Positions 40,613 through 51,717 are shown, counted from the first letter of the stretch. The stretch is 64,000 nucleotides of DNA from Roseateles oligotrophus (GCF_014204525.1 NZ_JACHLP010000003.1:124001-188000), one strand, 5' to 3'. Numbers and translations are program-made. The notes: generated by a model from the letters alone, not told the origin.

Positions 40613-42646
40613 TCAGAAATTGCCGGTTTGCAAACTGTTGTTGCCAAGCACGCGACGCACGAATTCCAGCGTGGCCTGGTTCAGGTATTCGCGGTTGCTG
40701 GCCTTGGTGAAGCTATGGCCCTCGTCCTCGGCGCTCAAGAACCAGACCGGCGTGCCCACGGCACGCACCGCGGCCACCATCTGCTGGGCCTCGCCGTAAG
40801 GCACCCGCGGGTCATTGCGGCCATGGACGACGAACAAGGGCTTGCGCACCTCGCCGGCCCGGGCCAGCGGCGAGATGCGCTGCAAAAAGGCCCGCATGGC
40901 GGGGTCGCGCTCGTCGCCGTACTCGGCGCGGCGGTTGTCGCGCCGGTAGCTCTCGGTGTTCTCCAGAAAGGACACGAAATTGGCAATGCCCACCCGGCAG
41001 ATGCTGCCGGCAATGCGCTTGGACTCATGGGTCGCCACCGCCAGCGACATATAGCCGCCGTAGCTGCCGCCGGCCACCACCACGCGGCCGGCGTCCATAT
41101 CGCTGCGGGTGGCGATCAGATCCAGCAGGGCGCTGATGTCCTTGACCGAGTCCTCGCGGCGCAGGCCGTTGTCCAGGTTCAGAAAGCGCTGGCCGAAGCC
41201 GTCCGAGCCCCGCACATTGGGCAGGATCACATGCATGCCCAGCTCTTCCACCAACTGCCGCAGCAGCCCCGACAGATAGCCCGGCCGCGACTGCGCGGAC
41301 GGCCCGCCGTGGATGCTGATGTAGACCGGCCGCGGCCCGCTGAAGCGCGCCGGCGGTGCGATATGCAGGCCGGAGATGGCCTGGCCGTCGAAGCTCGTCC
41401 ACTGCAGGCTGGCGTATTCCACCCCGCCAGCCGCGCCCTCGTGGCCGGCCCAGAGCTGCAACTCATCGGTCTGGCTGTTGTAGGCATAGATGCGGCCCGG
41501 GCTCTGCGCCGAGGCATGCTCGAAGCCCAGCAGGGGCAGGCTGCCATGCCAGCGCAGATTGCGCATGACGCCGGCCGGCAACTGGCCGGCGATGCGGTGC
41601 GGCTGGGCCTGGGCCTGCAGGGGATCGAAGAGGCGCAGCACCGAGATGCCCTGCTCGTTGTTCAGCAAGGCCAGGGGGCGGCCGTCGGCGCGGGGCGGCA
41701 CGGCCAGCGCCTCCAGGTCCGAGTGCATCTGCGTCAGCCAGGGCTGGCGCTGGCCGCTGTCAAGGTCCAGGCGGACCAGATGACGGTAGTCGGACTTGAG
41801 CGCCTGGCGGCGCCACAGCGCGTCGGCGGCCGGCGCCGAGGCCAGCTTGGGGGCCTCCTCGGCATCGTCCTCCGCCCTGGCCTCGACCGCGCCCAGCGGC
41901 CGGCCGGGCTTGCCGTCCAGCTCGTAGCGCAGCAGCTGGCTGCGACCCTGCACGGTGCGCTTGATCACGATGCTGCCGCCGGGGCTGACGGCCAATTCGG
42001 TGAAACGCCCTCCCTCCACCGCCGCCAACTCGCGCGGGCGGGCCGGGTTTTGATCGGGGTCCACCCACATCAGCCGGCTCAAGGGCTTTGCCGCCTTGGC
42101 TCCGGCCTCGGACTGGCGGTTCAAGCGCTCCCACAGATAAACCAGGCCGCGGCCTTTGGGCAGGAACTGATAGTCGCTGACCCGCCCTTCGCTACCGCTC
42201 AGGCTCAGCGGCTGAGCCAGGGGCTCGCCCTCCCCGGCCGGGCTCAGGCGGTAGAGCTGGTAGGCCTCGTCGCCGCCCTGGTCGCGGCTGAAGACCAGAT
42301 ACTCACCACGCTCGGGCTCCCAGCTGGCCTGGGCCACGGCATCCCGCCCCTCCGTCAAGACTAGCGGCTTGGCCCCCGCTGCTTTGAGCAGATGCAGCTG
42401 CTGGCGGCCGCCGACTTGCGCCAGCACCAGCATCTCCCGTCGCAGGAGATGCCAATCCACAAAACGCGGGCTGGCCGCTTCTTTGGCCGCCGGGCGGCTG
42501 GGCTGAAACAGCGGCGGCATCCCATCGGCCACCAGGCTGGCGCCAGGCTCCAGGCGGCGCTCCTGCGCCAAAGCCGGGCCCAGCGCGGCACCCAGCAGCG
42601 AGACCGCAGCCAGCCAGATCCTCAGGGATTTTTGATACTTCTTCAT
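40613..42646 (-). CDS. S9 family prolyl oligopeptidase-type peptidase, exported
   Basis: Serine peptidase of 677 residues from the ATG at 42646 with a signal peptide (MKKYQKSLRIWLAAVSLLGA to the LAQ site). An N-terminal beta-propeller is followed by an alpha/beta hydrolase domain. The Ser is in GGSYGGYM (about residue 526), the Asp in HGRNDPRVP and the His in DEGHSFTK. It follows the TonB receptor on the same strand after about 120 bases. TonB receptor plus S9 peptidase pairs often handle peptides or peptide-like siderophores in this group. Confidence 0.92.
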   Translation of the reverse strand: MKKYQKSLRIWLAAVSLLGAALGPALAQERRLEPGASLVADGMPPLFQPSRPAAKEAASPRFVDWHLLRREMLVLAQVGGRQQLHLLKAAGAKPLVLTEGRDAVAQASWEPERGEYLVFSRDQGGDEAYQLYRLSPAGEGEPLAQPLSLSGSEGRVSDYQFLPKGRGLVYLWERLNRQSEAGAKAAKPLSRLMWVDPDQNPARPRELAAVEGGRFTELAVSPGGSIVIKRTVQGRSQLLRYELDGKPGRPLGAVEARAEDDAEEAPKLASAPAADALWRRQALKSDYRHLVRLDLDSGQRQPWLTQMHSDLEALAVPPRADGRPLALLNNEQGISVLRLFDPLQAQAQPHRIAGQLPAGVMRNLRWHGSLPLLGFEHASAQSPGRIYAYNSQTDELQLWAGHEGAAGGVEYASLQWTSFDGQAISGLHIAPPARFSGPRPVYISIHGGPSAQSRPGYLSGLLRQLVEELGMHVILPNVRGSDGFGQRFLNLDNGLRREDSVKDISALLDLIATRSDMDAGRVVVAGGSYGGYMSLAVATHESKRIAGSICRVGIANFVSFLENTESYRRDNRRAEYGDERDPAMRAFLQRISPLARAGEVRKPLFVVHGRNDPRVPYGEAQQMVAAVRAVGTPVWFLSAEDEGHSFTKASNREYLNQATLEFVRRVLGNNSLQTGNF

Positions 42647-42769
42647 GCGCGACTCAATTTCCGGCGCAGCGCGCGGCTGCCCCAATCAAAGAAGGGCCAA
42701 CGCCCCAGGCATTGACCCTTTGCATCAACGGCCACCCCGAGCTGACCCGGCAGCGGCGCTCGCCATCAC

Positions 42770-45727
42770 TCAATCGAAAGAATAGTTGGCGCTGATGGTG
42801 TAGCGGCGGCCCAGCTGATCGGTCGCGCCTTGGTCGTAGTAGTTGAACACCGAAGGCACGCCGGAGCTGAAGCCATAGGTGCCCATCACATTCAAGACCG
42901 TGGCCGACAGCGTCACATTCTTGAAACCGCGATAGGTGGTGCCCAGATCCAGCGACTGCTGCGGCGTGTTGTAGCAATAACCATTGCCACGCAGCAAGGT
43001 GTTGGAAGCCGATGTCGAGCTCAGGCAGGTGTCGGTGGTCGAGCGCTTCAGGCCGTCGGAATGCGAGATGCGGGCAAAGCTGTCCCAGTCCGCGGCCTCC
43101 CAGTTCAGCGTCAGCTTGACCTTGGTCTTGGGCATGTCCGAATTGGTCGTGCCCGCGGCGTAGACCACGTCGCTGCTGTCCAGGATCTTGTAGTCGTAAC
43201 GGCGGGTGTAAGTGCCGTCGACCTTGAGCTTGAAGCGGCCCAGCTCGGTGTCGGGGAAGCGCACGGTCAGGTCATAGTCCAGGCCGCCGGTCTTGGTCCA
43301 GTTGTAGTTGCCGTACTGGCGCACCGCCATCAGGATGGGGCCGCTATTGGGCACGCCGGGCAGCCAGGTCTGCGGATTGGGGTCACGCACCAAGGAGGCG
43401 TTAGGTGCCGTGGGGTTGCGGTTGGCGTCCTCCATGATGTCGACCGCGCGCTGGCTGCGGATCTCGTTCTGGCGCTCGATATACCAGGCGTCCAGGCTCA
43501 GATCCACCGCCTTGCTGGGCGAGAACACCAGGCCCAGGGTGGCGGACCTGGAGGTTTCCGGCTTCAGGTCGGGATTGGCCGCGATGGTGCTGGCCAGGCT
43601 GCCCGGGTTGGGCGTGCGCGAGCTGAAGCCCAGCACATTGCAATCGCGGTTATTGGCCGGGTCGGCCTTGCTGACCGGCTTGGCGGGATTGCTGGTGTCG
43701 CAGCGCAGGGCGTCCACCACGGCATAGGAGGAGAAGGAGGTGAAGGACGAGGCGTAGGACTTGCCGATCTGCGAGATCGAGGGCGCACGGAAGCCGGTGG
43801 CCGCCGTACCGCGCATCAGCAGCACCGAGGGCACGGCCATCCACTTGAAGCCCAGCTTGCCGGTATTGGCATTGCCGAAGTCGCTGTAGCGCTCGGCGCG
43901 CAGGGCGGCCTGCACCTCCAGGTCTTTCAGCACCGGCAGGCTCAACTCGCCGAACAGCGCGGTGGAGTTGCGGCTGCCCGAGGCCCCATTGGCCACCAGG
44001 CCGATGAAGTCGCCGTTTTGATAGGCCTCATTGGGCGCCGACTCCAGGGTCTCGCGGCGGAACTCGGCGCCCAGGGCCACACCGGCCTTGCCACCGGCCA
44101 TCTCGAACCAGAGGCGGCTGGCGCGCAGATCGACCGAGGCGATGCTGGCCTTGCCGTCGATGACCGCGTCCGAAGCCACGCTGGCGATGGCCGCCGCGTC
44201 ATTGGGCTTGCCGAAGCGGTAGGTCTTGTCGGCAATGGCCTTGCTGAGCAGGGAGGCACGCAGCTCATTGCCGCGGATGCGGCTCATGTCCTGCTTGCTG
44301 TACAGCAGGGCGCTGTCAATGTCCCAATCGCCCAGCGTGCCCTCCACGCCCAGGGTGAAGCGTGAGGCTTGCAGCTCGGTGGTGTCGCTGCGCTGGATGT
44401 CGGCGAAGCGATAGAGCAGCTGTACGGCCTCGGGCTTGGCCAGACCGTTGGTCGGGTTGTCCGGGTGGCCCACCGGCAGCACCAGGGCCGGGAAGCTCTG
44501 CAACGAGCCATCCAGCTTGGGCCATTGCACGGCATTCTTGGCGGTGCTCTGGGTAAACAAGCTGGTGGTCAGGGCGCGCGGCGCCGACAGGGACTCGGTC
44601 GTGGTCTTGGACAGCATCACGTCGGCATACACCGTCAGGTCCTTGCTCAAGGCGAAGCTGCCGCGCAGCGAGCCGCCGATACGGTCCTGCTTGGAGATGA
44701 TCTCGGTGGCGCTGTCGAGGTCGTAGCGGCACATGCCCTTGGGCATATTGGCCGTGCCGTAATCGGTGCCGGTGCCGGCGGGCAAGAAGCCCGGCAGGCG
44801 CTGGGGCAGGCCCTTGCCGACCAGCATCTCATCGGGGCAGCCGGCCAGGCTGCCGAGGAAATTCACACCCGAAGCGCTGTTGTTGGCGACGCTATAGCCG
44901 TCAATCACCGTACGGCCGGACAGGCTGGCGGGCACGCGGTAGTAATTGGCATAGGGCGAAGCCACCGAGCTGGGGGCGAAGCGGGACAGGCTGCCGTCCA
45001 GGTTCAGCACCTGGTCGGCCAAGGCCTGATTGCCCTGGTTGCGCAGCTCGGTCGCCATGACGCGATCGCGCTTGCTGACCTCCAGGCCGCCGTAGATATT
45101 GAAACGCTGGGTGCCCAGATTGCCGAAGCCGAAGGCCGCATTGGCCGACTTGGTGCCGCCCACGCCATCGTGGTTGACGGTATAGCTGCCACCCAACTCA
45201 CCACCCACATAGTCCTTGCGCAGGATGTAGTTGACGACGCCGGCCATGGCGTCGGAGCCATACATGGCCGAGGCACCGTCTTTCAGGATGTCGATGCGCT
45301 CGACCGCGCCCTTGGGGATGGTGTTGACGCTGACCAGATTGCCACGGCCGAAGTTGACGTCCACCGCCGCGGCGGGCGCCAGGCGGCGACCATTGACCAA
45401 GGTCAAGGTGCCTTGCGAGCCAAAGCCCCGCAGCGAGACGGTGGACAAGCCCGAGACAAAGCCCGAACTGGCGCCGTCGCCGATGGAGGAACTGTCCACC
45501 GCGCTGACGGTGCGCAGCATCTCTTCGATGCTGGCGTAGCCCGATTTACGGATGTCCTCACGCGAGATGCTTTGCACCACCGAGGGCGTTTCCTTGTCCA
45601 CGCGCTTGATCAGGCTGCCGGTCACCTCGACCCGTTCGATCTTGGCAGGCGTGGCCGCCTCTTGCGCGAATGCCGTGGCGCAGCAGCTGATCAGGGCCAG
45701 GGTCAAGAGATTGTGGCGATGCTTCAT
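42770..45727 (-). CDS. TonB-dependent outer membrane receptor
   Basis: Outer-membrane transporter of 985 residues from the ATG at 45727 with a signal peptide (MKHRHNLLTLALISCCATAF ... AQ). The plug domain is clear: VEVTGSLIKRVDKETPSVV and LVNGRRLAP, then IPKGAVERIDILKDGASAMY. The C-terminal beta-barrel ends in RRYTISANYSFD, the outer-membrane sorting signal. Length and plug type match large receptors that import peptides, vitamins or glycans rather than simple siderophores. It is divergent from the LysR gene at 45854. Confidence 0.93.
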   Translation of the reverse strand: MKHRHNLLTLALISCCATAFAQEAATPAKIERVEVTGSLIKRVDKETPSVVQSISREDIRKSGYASIEEMLRTVSAVDSSSIGDGASSGFVSGLSTVSLRGFGSQGTLTLVNGRRLAPAAAVDVNFGRGNLVSVNTIPKGAVERIDILKDGASAMYGSDAMAGVVNYILRKDYVGGELGGSYTVNHDGVGGTKSANAAFGFGNLGTQRFNIYGGLEVSKRDRVMATELRNQGNQALADQVLNLDGSLSRFAPSSVASPYANYYRVPASLSGRTVIDGYSVANNSASGVNFLGSLAGCPDEMLVGKGLPQRLPGFLPAGTGTDYGTANMPKGMCRYDLDSATEIISKQDRIGGSLRGSFALSKDLTVYADVMLSKTTTESLSAPRALTTSLFTQSTAKNAVQWPKLDGSLQSFPALVLPVGHPDNPTNGLAKPEAVQLLYRFADIQRSDTTELQASRFTLGVEGTLGDWDIDSALLYSKQDMSRIRGNELRASLLSKAIADKTYRFGKPNDAAAIASVASDAVIDGKASIASVDLRASRLWFEMAGGKAGVALGAEFRRETLESAPNEAYQNGDFIGLVANGASGSRNSTALFGELSLPVLKDLEVQAALRAERYSDFGNANTGKLGFKWMAVPSVLLMRGTAATGFRAPSISQIGKSYASSFTSFSSYAVVDALRCDTSNPAKPVSKADPANNRDCNVLGFSSRTPNPGSLASTIAANPDLKPETSRSATLGLVFSPSKAVDLSLDAWYIERQNEIRSQRAVDIMEDANRNPTAPNASLVRDPNPQTWLPGVPNSGPILMAVRQYGNYNWTKTGGLDYDLTVRFPDTELGRFKLKVDGTYTRRYDYKILDSSDVVYAAGTTNSDMPKTKVKLTLNWEAADWDSFARISHSDGLKRSTTDTCLSSTSASNTLLRGNGYCYNTPQQSLDLGTTYRGFKNVTLSATVLNVMGTYGFSSGVPSVFNYYDQGATDQLGRRYTISANYSFD

Positions 45728-45853
45728 GGGTTCCTTGTATGGATGCCTTGCTGATATTTGCTGCGCCCGAACAAGTCCGGGTCGCAAACGAAGCCCGCAC
45801 ATTAAGAGGCCATGAAAAGGGATTTATGACATTTGGTTTGCTAGAGTATTCCG

Positions 45854-46837
45854 ATGGTTATGTCGAGTTCCCCCACCGCCGATCCCCAACTGGCCGAGGC
45901 CTTCGTCGCGCGGCGCCTGAGCCTGCGCCATCTGCGTCTGGTCCTGGCCTTGTATGAGGGGAAGAGCATCAGCGCAGCGGCGGAGTTATTGCACGTCACC
46001 CAGCCCGCCGTCAGCAAGTCTTTGGCCGAGCTGGAGCAAGGCCTAGGACAAACCCTGTTTGCGCGAAGAGGCCGCGGTTTTCATGCCACAGCCCTGGGTG
46101 AAAGGCTGCTCGCCCTGGCCCGCAAACTGGAGTCGGACCTGCGCCGCGGCAGCGAAGATGTGGCCTCCATCGTGCGCGGCACCCACGGCGAATTGCAGAT
46201 CGGTGCCACCAATGCCGCCCTGCCCCAGCTCCTGCCCGATGCCATGGCCTTGCTGAAGCAGGAGCGCCCCCTGGTCACCATCAGCGTGCGCACCCATGCG
46301 CTCAGCGACCTGATCAACGAGCTGCGCCAAGGCCGGCGCGATCTGGTGCTGGCGCGTGTGCCGCCGATCGAAATGCCGCCCGATATCGAGGGTCAGGTCT
46401 TGCTCAAGCAGCGCGAGGTGGTGGTGATCAGCTGCATCCACCCGTTGGCCAAGCAGCGCCAGCTGGCCTGGGCGCAGCTGCATGAACAGGCCTGGGTGGG
46501 CCATCTGCCCGGCACCCGCATGCGTGAGCTGATGGACCGCATGTGGCAGGAACTGGAGCTGGCGCCGCCCTGCAATCTGATCGAGACCGGCGACATCATG
46601 CTGGCCCTCAGCATGATGAAACGCCTGCCCCTGCTGGCCATGATGCCCCAGCATGTGGCGCGACTGGCGGCCCAGCAAGGCGTCGTCAAGATCCTGCCGC
46701 TGGAGGCCAGGGTGGGCCTGGCCGACCTGGCGCTCTGGCATCTGCGCGAACCGCAGTCGGAGCTGGTGGAACGCTTCAAGCAGCTGCTGCACCAGGTCGC
46801 CGCGGACTATGTCCGGCGCGAGTCAGCTCAGGCGTAA
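45854..46837 (+). CDS. LysR family transcriptional regulator
   Basis: LysR-type regulator of 327 residues. The N-terminal winged helix has SISAAAELLHVTQPAVSKSL as the helix-turn-helix. The effector-binding domain follows from about residue 100 (ELQIGATNAALPQLLPDAM). An ATG six bases further in (45860) is equally possible. It is divergent from the TonB receptor gene with a 126-base intergenic region containing CCCG-N8-CGGG (45766-45781), a candidate operator, so it probably controls the receptor-S9 peptidase unit. It overlaps the gshA end by 10 bases, convergently. Confidence 0.9.
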   Translation: MVMSSSPTADPQLAEAFVARRLSLRHLRLVLALYEGKSISAAAELLHVTQPAVSKSLAELEQGLGQTLFARRGRGFHATALGERLLALARKLESDLRRGSEDVASIVRGTHGELQIGATNAALPQLLPDAMALLKQERPLVTISVRTHALSDLINELRQGRRDLVLARVPPIEMPPDIEGQVLLKQREVVVISCIHPLAKQRQLAWAQLHEQAWVGHLPGTRMRELMDRMWQELELAPPCNLIETGDIMLALSMMKRLPLLAMMPQHVARLAAQQGVVKILPLEARVGLADLALWHLREPQSELVERFKQLLHQVAADYVRRESAQA

Positions 46838-48123
46838 ACCTCGGCCTCCGGGTCGGTGACTTCCAGCTCATAGCTGGCGGCCAGCATGCCCAGCCGGGCA
46901 ATCACGCCGTACATATAAAAGCGGTTGGGGGCGCTGGCGCCGGGCTTCTCGCCCGGGCGGGGCAGCTGGGAGGCCTGCGAGAAGGCCAGGGGCACATAGC
47001 TGGCGCCGGGGGCGTTGAGGTTCTCGTCCATGCCACGGTCGGCATGGATGCGGTAGAAGCCGCCCACCACATACCGGTCCATCATATAAACCACCGGCTC
47101 GGCCACGGCGTCGTTGACCCGCTCGTGCGTCACCACGCCCTCCTGCACCAGCACCTGGTGCACGGCCTGGCAGTCCTTGCTGACGCTCATCTTGTTGCGG
47201 CAGCGGCGGCTCAACTCCAGCACCTCCTTGGCATCGCGCACCGTCATCACCCCCATGCCATAGGTGCCGGCGTCGGGCTTGACGACGACAAAAGGTTTTT
47301 CCTGGATGCCGTATTCCTTGTACTTGCGGCGGGTCTTGCTCAACACCGCGTCCACATGGGTCTGCAAGGCTTCCAGGCCCTGGCCCTCGCTGAAATCCAG
47401 GCCTTCCACCGGCACCGAGAGCGGGTTGATCAGCCAGGGGTCCATGCCCAGCAGCTTGGAGAATCTCTTGGCCACGTCTTCATAGGCCTTGAAGTGCTGG
47501 CTCTTGCGCCGCAGGGCCCAGCCGGCATGCAGGGGCGGCAGCAGGTATTGCTCATGCAGATGCTCCAGCACGCGCGGGATGCCGGCGCTGAGATCGTTAT
47601 TGAGCAGGATGGTGCAGGGGTCGAAGCCCTTGAGCCCCAGGCGGCCACGAGTGCGCAGCAAGGGCTCGACCGTCAGGCTGCTGCCGTCGGCCAGGGCCAG
47701 CTCGGTGGGGGCGGTGATGGCTTCGTCCAGGCTGCCCAGGCGCACATTCAGGCCGGCTTGGGTGAAGATGCGGATCAGGGTCGCGATATTGCTGAGATAG
47801 AAGCTGTTGCGCGTGTGGTTCTCGGGGATCAGCAGCAGGTTCTTGGCCTCGGGGCAGATCTTCTCGATCGCCGACATGGCCGCCTGCACCGCAAACGGCA
47901 GCATCTCGGGCGTCAGATTATTGAAGCCGCCGGGAAAGAGATTGGTGTCCACCGGCGCCAGCTTGAAGCCGGCATTGCGCAGATCCACCGAGCTGTAGAA
48001 GGGCGGTGTGTGCTCCATCCACTCGAGCCGAAACCAGCGCTCGATGGCCGGCATGGACTCCAGCACGCGCTGCTCCAGTTCATTGATCGGGCCAGTCAGT
48101 GCGGTGATGAGGTGAGGGACCAT
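46828..48123 (-). CDS. gshA: glutamate-cysteine ligase, betaproteobacterial type
   Basis: First enzyme of glutathione synthesis, joining glutamate and cysteine with ATP. It has 431 residues and matches the betaproteobacterial GshA family rather than the E. coli one. Conserved stretches include FNNLTPEMLPFAVQAAM, NHTRNSFYLSN and VVVKPDAGTYGMGVMTV. It starts at the ATG at 48123. In Burkholderiales it is normally followed by gshB; here gshB lies at 33904-34854 on the same strand, 12 kb further on, and amtB-glnK are on its other side with a response-regulator gene between. Confidence 0.93.
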   Translation of the reverse strand: MVPHLITALTGPINELEQRVLESMPAIERWFRLEWMEHTPPFYSSVDLRNAGFKLAPVDTNLFPGGFNNLTPEMLPFAVQAAMSAIEKICPEAKNLLLIPENHTRNSFYLSNIATLIRIFTQAGLNVRLGSLDEAITAPTELALADGSSLTVEPLLRTRGRLGLKGFDPCTILLNNDLSAGIPRVLEHLHEQYLLPPLHAGWALRRKSQHFKAYEDVAKRFSKLLGMDPWLINPLSVPVEGLDFSEGQGLEALQTHVDAVLSKTRRKYKEYGIQEKPFVVVKPDAGTYGMGVMTVRDAKEVLELSRRCRNKMSVSKDCQAVHQVLVQEGVVTHERVNDAVAEPVVYMMDRYVVGGFYRIHADRGMDENLNAPGASYVPLAFSQASQLPRPGEKPGASAPNRFYMYGVIARLGMLAASYELEVTDPEAEVYA

Positions 48124-48238
48124 AGGGGGGGCCAGTGAAGGGAGGTGGAGCTATTCTAGGAGTCTGCACTTGGGGTCTTTCCTGGCAAAGCCAAGCCCCG
48201 GCGCGGCAGTAATATCCCAGCCTTCTCCCCGCTCAAGC

Positions 48239-48643
48239 ATGGCATCGAAAATACTCGTCATCGAAGATCAGGCCGAGATCCGCCGCCTGATCTGCTGGTC
48301 CCTCGCCGAAACCGACCATCAAGTCCAGGAGGCGCCCAACGGCAGCCTGGGCCTGGCCATGGCCCAGGCGATCAGGCCGGACCTGATCTATCTGGACGTG
48401 ATGATGCCCGGCGAGATCGACGGCATCGAGGTCTGCCGCCAGCTGCGCCAAGACCCCGCCACCGCCGCCATCCTGATCGTCATCCTCAGCGCCGATGCCA
48501 GCCAGGACAACAAGGCCCGCGCCCTGGCGGCCGGCGCCAATTTCTTCCTGCCCAAGCCCTTCAGCCCCGCCAAGCTGCTGGAGCTGACCGAACTGCTCTT
48601 GCGCAACAAGGTGAAGGCCCCGGAAGATCCCGAGGCCCCCTGA
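48239..48643 (+). CDS. single-domain response regulator
   Basis: Stand-alone receiver domain of 134 residues from the ATG at 48239 (MASKILVIEDQAEIRRLICW). The acidic pair Glu9-Asp10, phosphoacceptor Asp53 (IYLDVMMPG), Thr/Ser region VILSADA and Lys in FFLPKPFSP are all present. No output domain or adjacent kinase is encoded; it probably signals by protein-protein contact. It interrupts the usual amtB-gshA neighbourhood on the opposite strand. Confidence 0.9.
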   Translation: MASKILVIEDQAEIRRLICWSLAETDHQVQEAPNGSLGLAMAQAIRPDLIYLDVMMPGEIDGIEVCRQLRQDPATAAILIVILSADASQDNKARALAAGANFFLPKPFSPAKLLELTELLLRNKVKAPEDPEAP

Positions 48644-48662
48644 ACACAAGAGCCGGCCCGGC

Positions 48663-50177
48663 TTATTTGTGATACGCCGTCTCGCCGTGCGAGCTGATGT
48701 CCAGGCCCTCGCGCTCTTCCTCTTCGCTCACGCGCAGGCCTATCGTCAGGTCGACGATCTTGTAGGCGACCAGCGAAACGATGCAGGACCAGATCACCGT
48801 CACGCCCACGGCCTTGGCCTGCACCCAGACCTGTGAGGCGATCGAGTAGGCATCGGGCGTGATCATGGAGGCCGTGACCCAATCACCGACGGCGCTGGGG
48901 CCGCCCAGCGCGGGTGAGTTGAACACACCGGTCAGCAAGGCGCCGACGATGCCGCCCACGCCGTGCACGCCGAACACGTCCAGCGAGTCGTCCGCACCCA
49001 GCAGCTTCTTCAGGCCGGACACCCCCCACAGGCAGGCGAAGCCGGCGATGGCGCCGATGATCAAGGCGCCGCCCACGCCGACATTGCCGGCCGCCGGCGT
49101 GATGGCCACCAGACCGGCCACCGCGCCGGAGGCCGCGCCCAGCATGGAGGCCTTGCCCTTGTGCAGCGCCTCACCCACCGACCAGGCCAGCACCGCGGCG
49201 GCCGTGGCCACAAAGGTGTTGATGAAGGCCAGGGCGGCAAAGCCATTGGCCTCCAGGGCCGAACCGGCATTGAAACCAAACCAGCCCACCCACAGCAGGG
49301 AGGCGCCGACCATGGTCAGGGTCAGGCTGTGCGGGGTAAAGGCTTCCTTGCCGTAGCCAACGCGCTTGCCCACCATGAAGGCGCCCACCAGGCCGGCCAC
49401 CGCGGCATTGATGTGCACGACGGTGCCGCCGGCAAAGTCCAGCGCGCCCCACTGCCAGATCATGCCGGCCGTGCTATTGACCTGGTCGACCACGGCGGCG
49501 CTGGTGTAAGCGTCCGGGCCGGCCCAGAACCAGACCATGTGCGCGATGGGCAGATAGCTGAAGGTGAACCACAGGGCCAGGAACATCAGCACGGCGGAGA
49601 ACTTCACCCGTTCGGCAAAGGCGCCGACGATCAGGCAGCCAGTGATGCCCGCAAACGTGGCCTGGAAGGCGGCAAACACGATCTCGGGAATGACCACGCC
49701 CTTGCTGAAGGTGGCGGCGTTGGCAAAGGTGCCGGCGACGTTGTCCCAGATGCCCTTCATCATCAGCCGGTCGGTGCCGCCGATGAAGCGATTGCCCTCG
49801 GTGAAGGCCAGGCTGTAGCCGTACAAGACCCACAGCACGACGATCATCGAGAAGGCCACCATCACCTGCATCAGCACCGACAGCATATTCTTGCTGCGCA
49901 CCAGGCCGCCGTAGAACAGGGCCAAGCCGGGCACGGTCATCATGATGACCAGCAGGGTGGACAACATCATCCAGGTGGTGTCGCCCTTGTTCGGCACGAG
50001 CACCGGGGCGGAGGCAGGCGCCGCTGCCGCGGGGGCCGAGGCCGCCAGAGCCTCGGGCACGGCCGCGCTGGCGACGCTCGCGACCGCGGAAGCTGCGGCG
50101 GAAGCGGCATCCTGGGCCCAGGCCGCGGGTGTCAGCACCGCTGCCGCCAGGGCCAGACAGGCAAAGAGTTTCTTCAT
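48663..50177 (-). CDS. amtB: ammonium transporter Amt
   Basis: Trimeric ammonium channel of 504 residues from the ATG at 50177 with GGAG upstream (an alternative start lies four codons earlier). A signal peptide (MKKLFACLALAAAVLTPAAW) precedes eleven membrane helices. Pore residues are visible as the His in LPIAHMVWFWAG and in FGVHGVGGIVGALLTG; WVGWFGFNAGSAL is an Amt signature. glnK lies 67 bases upstream, the classic glnK-amtB pairing, and its product blocks the channel when nitrogen is plentiful. Confidence 0.96.
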   Translation of the reverse strand: MKKLFACLALAAAVLTPAAWAQDAASAAASAVASVASAAVPEALAASAPAAAAPASAPVLVPNKGDTTWMMLSTLLVIMMTVPGLALFYGGLVRSKNMLSVLMQVMVAFSMIVVLWVLYGYSLAFTEGNRFIGGTDRLMMKGIWDNVAGTFANAATFSKGVVIPEIVFAAFQATFAGITGCLIVGAFAERVKFSAVLMFLALWFTFSYLPIAHMVWFWAGPDAYTSAAVVDQVNSTAGMIWQWGALDFAGGTVVHINAAVAGLVGAFMVGKRVGYGKEAFTPHSLTLTMVGASLLWVGWFGFNAGSALEANGFAALAFINTFVATAAAVLAWSVGEALHKGKASMLGAASGAVAGLVAITPAAGNVGVGGALIIGAIAGFACLWGVSGLKKLLGADDSLDVFGVHGVGGIVGALLTGVFNSPALGGPSAVGDWVTASMITPDAYSIASQVWVQAKAVGVTVIWSCIVSLVAYKIVDLTIGLRVSEEEEREGLDISSHGETAYHK

Positions 50178-50244
50178 TTGGATCTCCAAAAGGAAGAGAA
50201 AGCGAATCTTGATGAGGGGAGCGATGAGAAGCGAGCCGCGCTAG

Positions 50245-51371
<1,127 letters not shown>

Positions 51372-51447
51372 CGCGAAACTCCTGGCAAGGTTTTGGACAA
51401 ATACAAAAAGGGAGGCAAGGCGAGCCGAGCCCGTTTGCGTCTGGCAT

Positions 51448-51463
51448 TGCAGCTTCCGTGCCA
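51448..51463 (-). promoter_or_regulatory. sigma-54 promoter of torF-glnK-amtB
   Basis: On the minus strand, TGGCACGGAAGCTGCA matches the -24/-12 consensus TGGCAC-N5-TTGCA with a single mismatch. It is 77 bases upstream of the torF start, within a 348-base gap before the gene (51372-51719). Confidence 0.75.
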
Positions 51464-51602
51464 ACTCGCGCCCAACACAGGGTTTGACCTGGCGGCACGC
51501 TGCCAAGCATGGGCCGCGCTCCATGACAAAAGACCCGGCCCTGCTTGGCGAAGAATTCACCAAATCGCGGCACAGCCAGCAGAGGGGGCGCGACCCGCGA
51601 GC

Positions 51603-51617
51603 GCATTCTTTTGGTGC
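51603..51617 (-). promoter_or_regulatory. NtrC-type enhancer site
   Basis: gcattcttttggtgc matches GCAC-N5-TGGTGC with one mismatch. It lies about 155 bases upstream of the -12 element, the normal distance for NtrC acting on a sigma-54 promoter. A weaker half-site follows. Confidence 0.5.
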
Positions 51618-51717
51618 ATGCACCGCTTATGGGCGCACGAAGCCGAGCGGGGCTCGCCCGCAGGCCGTGCAAAAGGCAGAATCGGCCCGACATGCCGCAC
51701 AAGGAAAGGTAGAGCCG

